Assembly (NCBI GenBank): GCA_002151545.1
Contig: CP021237.1
Location: forward strand, 1,674,001-1,738,000
Source of the DNA: Sphingobacteriaceae bacterium GW460-11-11-14-LB5
GTDB lineage: Bacteria > Bacteroidota > Bacteroidia > Sphingobacteriales > Sphingobacteriaceae
Direction: 5' to 3'
DNA length: 64,000 nt
Below are positions 19,294 through 26,799 of this stretch, in pieces. Each line of letters starts with the position of its first letter. The stretch's first letter is position 1. Under the pieces are notes generated by a model. That model ran no database searches, was not told where the DNA came from, and saw nothing but the letters and a program-made list of their open reading frames with translations. A program made the translations under genes and the position numbers.

Positions 19294-20274
19294 CTAAAAA
19301 TAACACTTTGGTCTTCGGCTCTTTTTGGTTTCGATGTAATAACCGACTGAGATTTCGTGCGATCCGTAATCATAATTGCTCAGTTTGTTGAGGCTGTAAT
19401 CATAGCCATAGCCAATGCGTAAATTAGATCTGATGAATAATTCGCTGATGAAACCAACGGCGGCTCTGCTGGTTAATCCGCGCTGCAGGTTCTCTTTCGG
19501 GTAAATTTTTACCGAAGTGCGATAAACTGCCCCTAACCAGAAACGCTCTTTTACCAGTAGAAAGGCATTTAAATCTAACGAAGTTGGTCCGTGTAAATCG
19601 TCTTTAATTAAAAAGGTTGGTTTAAAAACAAAATCATCATTTACCGGTAAGGCCACTCCTGCACTGAGGTAAAAATGCGGTTGAATTTTTACGTTAAGTG
19701 AATTATAATCGCCAAATACCGATAAGGGTTTTGATAAGAGGTTATTTGCCGAAAAGCCAATAAAAAACTTCTCATTTGAATAATGGATGCCAGCGCGTAT
19801 GTCAGGCATGGTCTGGCTTATTGATCCCGTAGGGATGCGGTTATCGCCCATTTCAATAGGATCTAACATACTGCCATTTAGAGAGGCTTGTATTACGCCT
19901 ACGCCTAAACCGAAAGCAAGGATGTTGGTTTCAGTACGATCGAGTTTTATCCGGTAAGCAAAGTTTGCCGATGCATTCAACGTATTTTGTGCCCCTATTT
20001 TATCTTTGGTTACAATCATCCCAATGCCAAGGCTTTCATCATTTACAGCTTCATCAGCCGATATAGAAAGCGTTTGTGGTGCACCCCGAACACCAGTCCA
20101 TTGTGCTCTGGCAAAAGCCTGGAGGTAAAGCTCTTCCTTGTAGCCCGTGTAGGCAGGATTGATGTACATGCCATTAAAAACATATTGCCCAAACTGGGCA
20201 TCTTGCTGCGCAAAAACCTTAACAGCTGATATCGTAATGATCAAAACAAAAAATATCCTTTTCAAAATGTTCAT
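19294..20274 (-). CDS. Type IX secretion system PorP/SprF family outer membrane protein
   Basis: The 326-aa protein has a signal peptide (cleavage near Ala22) and the PorP/SprF opening 'QDAQFGQYVFNGMYINPAYTGY', followed by alternating hydrophobic strands of an outer membrane barrel ('SLGIGMIVTKDKIGAQNTLNA', 'GIHYSNEKFFIGFSANNL', 'RIGYGYDYSLNKLS'). In Flavobacterium johnsoniae, SprF-type proteins are needed to export the type-B-CTD protein encoded next to them (SprB). Here it is the last gene of a four-gene operon, 18 bp after a gene whose product ends in a gliding-type CTD, so it is most likely the dedicated partner of that protein. Confidence 0.92.
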   Translation of the reverse strand: MNILKRIFFVLIITISAVKVFAQQDAQFGQYVFNGMYINPAYTGYKEELYLQAFARAQWTGVRGAPQTLSISADEAVNDESLGIGMIVTKDKIGAQNTLNASANFAYRIKLDRTETNILAFGLGVGVIQASLNGSMLDPIEMGDNRIPTGSISQTMPDIRAGIHYSNEKFFIGFSANNLLSKPLSVFGDYNSLNVKIQPHFYLSAGVALPVNDDFVFKPTFLIKDDLHGPTSLDLNAFLLVKERFWLGAVYRTSVKIYPKENLQRGLTSRAAVGFISELFIRSNLRIGYGYDYSLNKLSNYDYGSHEISVGYYIETKKSRRPKCYF

Positions 20275-20292
20275 GTCTGTATTTCGTTTTAT

Positions 20293-21237
20293 TTACCTGA
20301 TTACGGTTACATAACCTTTGTAATCTTGCCAGGTGGCTGTTCCATTTCTAACCTTAACCACGTAGAAGTAGGTTCCGTCTGTTAGCCCCGGAGCAGTCCA
20401 GTCGTTCTGGTAGTGATTGGATTGATAAACCGTACTTCCCCAGCGATTGATGATCGTTACTTCGTTCGATTCAAAAGATTCCAGGTGTTCAATATAAAAA
20501 GTGTCGTTCTTGCCGTCCCCATTGGGCGTGAAAACATTTGGTATTCTTAAGCCTGAAATCTCTTTATTATCGGTTGATGTATTGTTAGCCAGATTAGGAT
20601 CAAATTCTGTTGCCGTTACAGTGGCGGTATTACTCACCATTCCTGATTGTTTAGATTTTACCCTGATGATCAGTTCGGCAAACTTACCATTGGCGAGTAA
20701 CGGAATGTTCCAGTTGATGGTTCGGTTTAGCTGATCGTATGTGGCTACTCCATCTGTGGGCTGGGCCAGGTTTTCTAAAGAAAGGTTATCCGGAAGTGCA
20801 TCTTTTATCACCAGCTGGGTGGCATCATCTGTACCATTATTTCTAACATTCAGGTAATACTCAAAAACCTGATCGCTCACGACAATCTTTGATTCTGATC
20901 GCTTTGTTATGGCTACATCTGCAATAAGCTGTGGCAATACCATCACTTCTATTTCATCTGAGATATCGGAGGTACAACCAAATTTATTTACCGTAGCAAC
21001 TTTATAAATACCAGCGGTTGCCGTAATAAGTGTTGCTTTATTCTGGCCGTTCACTAACACATCATCCTTGTACCATATATACGAAGCTGCCCCAACCGAA
21101 TTTGCGCGCAAAACCACTGACGACCCTTGCCTGATCGTAATGCTTTGCCGCCCTTTGGGAGCAATCTGGCTTATCGCTGTTTGAATAAAAAACAACATCA
21201 AAGCCAATGACAGAAAGGAGGATATCCTTAGCTTCAT
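20293..21237 (-). CDS. Secreted Ig-like/DUF11 protein with type-B gliding CTD (T9SS cargo)
   Basis: The 314-aa protein has a signal peptide (about 1-23), an Ig-like module with 'ASYIWYKDDVLVNGQNKATL', a DUF11-type repeat ('VVSDQVFEYYLNVRNNGTDDATQLVIKDALP', about 110-225, given in parts) and a C-terminal domain from about residue 230. That domain has the hallmark 'IPNVFTPNGDGKNDTFYIE', then 'VTIINRWGSTVYQ' and 'LTDGTYFYVVKVR', which is the gliding-motility-associated (type B) sorting signal of the type IX system. It precedes the PorP/SprF gene by 18 bp and is the only one of the three secreted proteins in this operon with a recognisable CTD. It is probably surface-anchored or released and takes part in adhesion or matrix formation; this role is inferred. 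Confidence 0.9.
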   Translation of the reverse strand: MKLRISSFLSLALMLFFIQTAISQIAPKGRQSITIRQGSSVVLRANSVGAASYIWYKDDVLVNGQNKATLITATAGIYKVATVNKFGCTSDISDEIEVMVLPQLIADVAITKRSESKIVVSDQVFEYYLNVRNNGTDDATQLVIKDALPDNLSLENLAQPTDGVATYDQLNRTINWNIPLLANGKFAELIIRVKSKQSGMVSNTATVTATEFDPNLANNTSTDNKEISGLRIPNVFTPNGDGKNDTFYIEHLESFESNEVTIINRWGSTVYQSNHYQNDWTAPGLTDGTYFYVVKVRNGTATWQDYKGYVTVIR

Positions 21238-21275
21238 TGAAACAATAATCTTCAGAAAACGAACGAAACTTTAGC

Positions 21276-21968
21276 CTAGAAAGTAACTGCTGTTGCTGTA
21301 CCGGTGATGGTTCCTGGCGTAATGGTTGGTTTTACAGGTTTAGCCGTTACCGTAACATCATGATCGGCCATCTGTGCACAATATTTATTGCCATTGATTA
21401 CATAACCTACTTTTAAGCGATGCGTTTTTGTTCCAACTGTCGCCGGCGCCGATGGTGTATAATCTTTTGTTGTAGCACCTGATATAGCCGTTTCTACCCC
21501 GCCGGTTACGGTATACCATTGATAGGCCAGTGAGGTAATCGTTGGATCTTCAGGATTGGTCACTGCACCAACCTGGGCTAATGGACTTTCAAGACAGAAA
21601 TTAGCTGGCGTAAAATCAACCACTAAAGGTTTAAGCACATACACCGGAATTTCCTGTAATTCTGACTCGCAAGATCCTGGTGTGGTTGATTTAGAACTTA
21701 AATAATAATAACCTGTGTTTAAATCGGCTGCCGCAATTTTATTTCCCGAAACTAAAGTAATACCGGTACTGGGTGTGGTGGTTTGCGTTGCGCTGTATTT
21801 AACAATCCAGTTTTCTCCGGATGGTGCAGCAGGTAAAGTAAGGTCAGACCCTTTGCAAAATAAACTTACGCCACTTGTGGTGGGTAATACCTGGGCCGAT
21901 ACTGTTGAAAATGTGCAGATTAACAGAAAGGTAATCGCTAAAATTGTTTTTGTAATTGAATTGTTCAT
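21276..21968 (-). CDS. Secreted PKD/Ig-like protein of the T9SS operon
   Basis: The 230-aa protein has a signal peptide ending near residue 25 ('LICTFSTVSA'). The mature part is two beta-sandwich modules: one around 'CKGSDLTLPAAPSGENWIVKYS' (about 35-110) and an Ig/PKD-like one with 'TSLAYQWYTVTGGVETAISGATTKDYTP' (about 130-215). It ends at 'TAKPVKPTITPGTITGTATAVTF' with no type IX sorting domain. The same kind of linker, 'NPKPSAPHVLVPTSSQY', ends the upstream protein, as though each were one segment of a longer modular adhesin. The genes are spaced by 26 bp and 38 bp. Function unknown; a structural surface role is likely. Confidence 0.72.
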   Translation of the reverse strand: MNNSITKTILAITFLLICTFSTVSAQVLPTTSGVSLFCKGSDLTLPAAPSGENWIVKYSATQTTTPSTGITLVSGNKIAAADLNTGYYYLSSKSTTPGSCESELQEIPVYVLKPLVVDFTPANFCLESPLAQVGAVTNPEDPTITSLAYQWYTVTGGVETAISGATTKDYTPSAPATVGTKTHRLKVGYVINGNKYCAQMADHDVTVTAKPVKPTITPGTITGTATAVTF

Positions 21969-21994
21969 GGGGACGATTTTTTTTGTTTGTTTAA

Positions 21995-24910
21995 TTAATA
22001 TTGTGATGAAGTGGGCACCAATACATGTGGTGCTGATGGTTTTGGATTTATTTTAATGTTAAAATTAATTTGCGTACTGCAACCCGCCGGATTTTTAATG
22101 GTCAATATGCCAGAATGAATCCCTAATGCTGCATTTGCAGGGATGCTAATCGGAATGTTTCCTGCGGGCAAAGGCTGGTTGTTAACCGGATCAAAACCTG
22201 CCGTATTCCAGCTAATGTTATAGGTTGTGGGGTTGTTTAATGCATTGGTGTAACTGAGCGATGAAGTGGTAAAACCCTGGCATATTTCAGGATCATTGCC
22301 TAAGGTTAAGTTGGGTAGTGCACTTACGGTGACGATAAAATCGGTTGTTTTCTCCACACAGCCTTTTGCGGTAGCCGTTATGGTGGCTGTCCCTGTAAAT
22401 GTATTATCCCAGGTTACTTTTCCACTGTTTGCATCTATAATACCTGCCGCTAAAGGCAATATGGAATAAACGATGCTTGTGGCATTTGTTGCCGTTGCAA
22501 CATAAGTATCAGTTCCGCTACCCGTACAACGTTTATCCGTTAATCCATTATTAAAAACCGGACTGCTTACATTTCCGTTTACGGTTATCTTTCCCGTTGT
22601 AGTGAATGGAGTTCCTGTAGTGTTGGAAACCGTATAAGTCATTGCCGGACCTGCTGTAGTTGGCGTGCCTGAAATGGTAAGTTTTCTAGTAGATGAATTA
22701 TAGCTCGACGTTATTCCGGTTGGTAAACCTGTAACTTGAATACCGTTTGAGCCTGATGGAATATTGATGATGATATCGTCTATGGCTGTACCCACACAAA
22801 CTTCTCTATCTTTAGAACCAGTTATGGTACTCACCGAGCTCTGATCGTTATTGGTTACCTGATCGGGTTGCGAGCCAGTAATCGTTGCTGTATTAATATT
22901 AGTTCCTGTTGTTACAACTTTTGCGGTGATGCTTAAGGAAATACTGGCATTACTGGCCAAATCGCCAATGGTCCATATACCTGAAATAGGATCGTAACTC
23001 GTGCCTGATGGCGCTACGCTAGATACATAAGTGAAACCACTGGGAAGCAGGTCGTTAACCGATACTCCAACCGCATTACCATTACCTAAATTTTCGGCCT
23101 TAAGCGTAAATACGACATTGCTGTTCAATTCCGGATAAGCTACATCAACCGTTTTAGTAATAGAGCGGTCGATATTACAAAGGGAAACCTTTAAGGGTAG
23201 AGAAGGTGCACTCAGTCCGCAATCTAAACTATAACTAACCGAATAATTACCCGAAGCACTAGCTACATAAGTATTGGAGTTTGCTCCATTTATCGGGCTT
23301 TCGTTAAGGTACCACTGATAATTGGAAGCATTGGGATTTGCTATAAGAGTTGCTGATGCGCAATTGGTTTGAGATACCAGTGGTTGATCGCCCTTTTCAG
23401 GGAAACGGGAAATAAAGTTCGACATCGAGAATCCATCACCTTGTTGCACCATCGAAACCGTGAGCCGCTCTGCACTGGTAATGGTGATTGCCTTTGGTGA
23501 GCCAATATCCGCTTTTGTAAAACTGATTAAATATAAGCCCGAAGTTCCCAGTGTTTTACGGTTTCCTATACCTGCTATACTTTCAATATCAGTATTGGTA
23601 TAATTGGTTGTACCAAACTGGGTTGTGAGGTAGATTTTGGCCGTGCTTTTTGTAATGATGTAACCAAAATAAGATAAATCACTATTGTTATAATCGGTAA
23701 ACTTATTGGTTTCAACTTTTTTAGATCCCGAACAGCTGGATATTGGTACCAAAGTAGCAACATCTACCTCGCAACCACCGCCGCCAGAAATACCAGCTGT
23801 ACCTGAAAATACACCCACATTTTTAGTGGCTTCAATTCTTGAAGATGAATACCTCCCTGTATTTATGCCCGGCGGATTTGCCGCGCTATAGGTTCCGGAA
23901 ACAAAACCATGCTCGAATGTTTTAAAATCGCCAGCTTGTGCCAGTGTAAAGTTAGTGGTAGTTTTCTGAGTACCGTTAAGGTCAAAACTGGTAACCGTAA
24001 CCACGGTGTTAGCCTCTGTTGCAATCACTGTTGTTTGCTCGGCAGTTGAATTACCCTCGCCTCTAACCACTACATACTCCCGGCCTAGTGATGCTATTGG
24101 TGGAATTGGATTGTATGCACCATCTCCACAGCCTCCGGGAGCATCCAGATCTGCAGCGGTATTCATTACAGCAGCCCCTGAAGATTCTACCAAAGTTCCC
24201 ATAGGCGCAGTAAATAAATAACTCTGTCCGGCATTTAATGTTGCCTTTGCTACACCAGCTATTTTAACAATCGTGTTATTTTCGGTAGCCATAATGCTAT
24301 AGATCGGTGGATGTGTACTGGCAAGATTACCATTCCTATAGTAACCTACGCGGAAAGAGGTTCCGATTGCGGCATCACCAAAGCTGAAAAGAGAGGCATT
24401 ACCCTTAATATCCGTATCCGTACCATTAGTTCCTAAATCATCTGATGCTACATTTCTTAAATTCACTGAAATAGATCCGGTAGCTTCTACTATTAATCCG
24501 GCTCCGGTTAGTACAGTGTTTAGCTGATGCGCAGGTACATCTTTAGGTAGTCCGGTAAAGCGATAAACAAAAGGCGTTCCCTGCACACAGGTAAAAGTGG
24601 TAACAACAGTACCGTCGCTTTTATATATTGTTCCGGTAACGGTTCCGATATCTGATGTAATCACAATTTCATTGGCCTTACTCCAATATTGCCAGGGGGC
24701 AGGCGCAATATAATGTTTAGTGTAACTAATTGCAGGTAAGTTTTTTATGGTTCTGGCACTAGCTTTTGAAGGAGAAGGGATTGGTAAATTGCTAAAGCCC
24801 GCGTTGGTTACGCTTTTAATTTCATGGCGCGCAAATGCAATATTTGCTGAGCATAGCAATATTAATCCCAGTAACCCGTTAAATAAAAACAGCAGAAAAG
24901 CCTTAATCAT
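21995..24910 (-). CDS. Large secreted modular surface protein (IgGFc-binding-like, Ig-like and DUF11 modules)
   Basis: The 971-aa first gene of the T9SS operon has a signal peptide (about 1-27). Residues about 65-500 form a long beta region resembling the IgGFc-binding N-terminal family ('GREYVVVRGEGNSTAEQTTV', 'NVGVFSGTAGISGGGGCEVD', 'YFGYIITKSTAKIYLTT'). An Ig-like module at about 505-580 contains 'NYQWYLNESPINGANSNTYV'. A DUF11 repeat at about 582-695 contains 'NSNVVFTLKAENLGNGNAVG'. Further Ig/PKD-like modules follow to the end. There is no type-B or type-A sorting CTD at its C-terminus, which is unusual for so large a predicted T9SS-operon protein. It could be secreted through association with the downstream CTD protein, or the gene may have lost its tail. 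Probably an adhesin or cell-surface matrix protein. Confidence 0.85.
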   Translation of the reverse strand: MIKAFLLFLFNGLLGLILLCSANIAFARHEIKSVTNAGFSNLPIPSPSKASARTIKNLPAISYTKHYIAPAPWQYWSKANEIVITSDIGTVTGTIYKSDGTVVTTFTCVQGTPFVYRFTGLPKDVPAHQLNTVLTGAGLIVEATGSISVNLRNVASDDLGTNGTDTDIKGNASLFSFGDAAIGTSFRVGYYRNGNLASTHPPIYSIMATENNTIVKIAGVAKATLNAGQSYLFTAPMGTLVESSGAAVMNTAADLDAPGGCGDGAYNPIPPIASLGREYVVVRGEGNSTAEQTTVIATEANTVVTVTSFDLNGTQKTTTNFTLAQAGDFKTFEHGFVSGTYSAANPPGINTGRYSSSRIEATKNVGVFSGTAGISGGGGCEVDVATLVPISSCSGSKKVETNKFTDYNNSDLSYFGYIITKSTAKIYLTTQFGTTNYTNTDIESIAGIGNRKTLGTSGLYLISFTKADIGSPKAITITSAERLTVSMVQQGDGFSMSNFISRFPEKGDQPLVSQTNCASATLIANPNASNYQWYLNESPINGANSNTYVASASGNYSVSYSLDCGLSAPSLPLKVSLCNIDRSITKTVDVAYPELNSNVVFTLKAENLGNGNAVGVSVNDLLPSGFTYVSSVAPSGTSYDPISGIWTIGDLASNASISLSITAKVVTTGTNINTATITGSQPDQVTNNDQSSVSTITGSKDREVCVGTAIDDIIINIPSGSNGIQVTGLPTGITSSYNSSTRKLTISGTPTTAGPAMTYTVSNTTGTPFTTTGKITVNGNVSSPVFNNGLTDKRCTGSGTDTYVATATNATSIVYSILPLAAGIIDANSGKVTWDNTFTGTATITATAKGCVEKTTDFIVTVSALPNLTLGNDPEICQGFTTSSLSYTNALNNPTTYNISWNTAGFDPVNNQPLPAGNIPISIPANAALGIHSGILTIKNPAGCSTQINFNIKINPKPSAPHVLVPTSSQY

Positions 24911-25536
24911 AAATAACCTGTTGTTAAACCCATATGTTGCTTAACATGGACCTAATCATTCATTAAAGGCTGATGGCGTTTTAATAAATTTTAGCATAAT
25001 AAATCACTTGCCTATGTAGGTTAGGTTTGATTTATCGTGTAGTTCGAATGTGTCAGTTTGTTGGGTTCTTTGGTCGAAAGTAATTAAAAAAATGCACTAA
25101 AAATTACCCTCAATATTAATTTTTAATGCACTTTAAAGCTGTTTAAAGGCATTTTTTGCATAAAAATTAGCACCTGTATTTCTACTGATACACCTTTAAT
25201 TAAAAACCGATTATCTTCTTTTAGATTATTAGAATTTGATTGATGGGTAACTGATTTGTAGTCAATTAATTATGATGCTGTAGCAAGTCTAAAACTACAG
25301 CGGAAAGCGTTTGTATGAGAAAAAATGATTTTTTTTATAAAAACTGGAAAATTAAAAGAAAATATGAGCTCATTTTTCGAGCCCAGATTGTTAATTTTCA
25401 TTTCGAATAAACCAAAGGTTTATAATGATCTTGCGTTGGTAGTTGATCAGTTTTGTTTAGTTCACGCTAAAAAGTCAAACCGAAATTTCTTGACGTAACA
25501 AGGTATAATTCACCCCAGTTTAATTGAAGATTAATT
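24911..25536. other. Intergenic region without a recognised gene
   Basis: This AT-rich stretch lies upstream of the T9SS operon and downstream of the 44-codon ORF. An 8-bp direct repeat AATGCACT occurs at 25091 and 25125. I saw no tRNA, terminator-like hairpin or convincing CDS. It should hold the promoter of the operon starting at 24910. Confidence 0.4.
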
Positions 25537-25671
25537 TTAGTTGGTGTTGTCCGGCTCAGGCGTATTGGGCGTTTCATCTAAGGCTTCTATTCCGCAAGCT
25601 GCCCAGATAAATTTAAAAATATTTAGGAATTCACATTGGATATCCCTGTCAGATTGTATTTCGTTTTCCAT
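25537..25671 (-). CDS. Possible 44-residue peptide downstream of the flavoprotein gene
   Basis: An ATG at 25671 opens a 44-codon frame ending in TAA at 25537, 108 bp after the flavoprotein gene and in the same direction. The product begins 'MENEIQSDRDIQCEFLNIF', has a hydrophobic centre 'FKFIWAACGIEAL' and a polar tail 'DETPNTPEPDNTN'. It contains two Cys and one Trp. It has no signal peptide and matches no family I know. Real coding is suggested by its composition (acidic head, amphipathic core, Pro/Thr/Asn tail) and operon position, but a frame this short can occur by chance. If real it could be a small subunit, adaptor or leader-type peptide of the adjacent oxidase pair. Confidence 0.4.
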   Translation of the reverse strand: MENEIQSDRDIQCEFLNIFKFIWAACGIEALDETPNTPEPDNTN

Positions 25672-25779
25672 GTTGTGCCGCTTTAATCTTTATCGAAACA
25701 AAGAAAGGCTGGTTTTGTGTTAACGAAGGTAATCCTTTAATGTAAGTTTACTGTTGTCTAAATGTTAAGGATCATGTTT

Positions 25780-26799
25780 TTAACCATTAACCGTTTCGGT
25801 GTAATATTGATTTAACTGGCTGACCTTATTCCGGAAAATCTGCCGGAACCATTGCTGGTAATGCGCACTAGCAATGCTTTCTGAATGTCCTTTGCTCAAA
25901 ATGCCGGCAATCGTATCGGCCGCAAAAATGCCCGACATTGCAGACATCAATATTCCCTGACCAGATGAAGGATCTAATAGTCCTGCTGCATCGCCACATA
26001 AGAAAGTGCGATTGCTATAAACCTGATCGTATAATCTCCAGCGCATGCTATGCACTTGAATTGGAGAAACCAGCAGGGCATTCGATAAAACTGCCGGAAC
26101 CTCGTAGACTTTGTTTTTAGTAGATGATACCTGTGTCCAGGTGCAATAATGATTAATTTCTGGTGCCAGCCATAGCCAGTTCTGCCTATCTTTCTGGAAA
26201 GATGTTTTTAAGCTGGCCATCAGCTTGCTATCGCTTATCCGGCTAAGTCCGCTCCAGCAAATAATTGGATTGGAAAAGTTGGTTTTACTGATTTTAAATA
26301 ACTTGCCTGCCAGCTGCTCTTTACCGCTGCCATCGATCATAAATCTCGATCTGATCTGGCTTCCATTTGACATGCTTACCTCGATATAATCTTTTTCCCT
26401 TCTGATGGTTCTGATCTTTTCATCAGTTATGGTAGCTAATCCATAAGAAAGCGCAACCGCAAAAAGGCTTTTTACAAATCCAGGTTTATCGATATGAGTT
26501 CCGGTCCAGGCGCCATTTTCATCCCGCCCCAATTCCTGAAAAGATTCACCGTCATAAATCCGGGTATAACTACCTCTGGCATTTAAAGTAATTGCTTCAT
26601 GGGCAGAAAGCATGTTCATAATCGTGTCCAGGCCAGGATGAACACTCTCAGCAGGTGTAGACTGAAAAGGATAATCCAGCCTGGTGATATCTTTGGTTAT
26701 CATCACACAGGTCAAGTCCTGTTGCAAACAGCGTATGGCCGCAGAAATACCTGCGGTGCCTCCACCAATAATAATAACATCGTAACATTTTTCAGGCAT
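25780..26799 (-). CDS. FAD-dependent oxidoreductase of the LodB/QhpG-like (tryptophan-halogenase-related) type
   Basis: Counting from the ATG at 26799 the protein has 339 aa. The FAD dinucleotide motif 'DVIIIGGGTAGISAA' is at residues 7-21, 'STPAESVHPG' follows near 45-55, and the second FAD motif 'FLCGDAAGLLDPSSGQGILM' lies near 270-290. The 'P.ES..PG' segment is shared by the flavoproteins LodB and QhpG, which modify a Trp during assembly of cysteine tryptophylquinone in their partner enzymes. The proposed start overlaps the upstream gene's stop in the 8-base string ATGCCTGA, implying translational coupling; an upstream TTG at 26829 would give a longer, less likely N-terminus. No halogenase 'WxWxIP' motif is evident. 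A maturase role for the 910-aa partner is inferred from this pairing. Confidence 0.72.
   Translation of the reverse strand: MPEKCYDVIIIGGGTAGISAAIRCLQQDLTCVMITKDITRLDYPFQSTPAESVHPGLDTIMNMLSAHEAITLNARGSYTRIYDGESFQELGRDENGAWTGTHIDKPGFVKSLFAVALSYGLATITDEKIRTIRREKDYIEVSMSNGSQIRSRFMIDGSGKEQLAGKLFKISKTNFSNPIICWSGLSRISDSKLMASLKTSFQKDRQNWLWLAPEINHYCTWTQVSSTKNKVYEVPAVLSNALLVSPIQVHSMRWRLYDQVYSNRTFLCGDAAGLLDPSSGQGILMSAMSGIFAADTIAGILSKGHSESIASAHYQQWFRQIFRNKVSQLNQYYTETVNG

Noticed and set aside
25541..25723. 60-codon plus-strand frame
   Set aside because: Opposite to the better 44-codon minus-strand frame with good operon position; the plus-strand frame appears to be its shadow.
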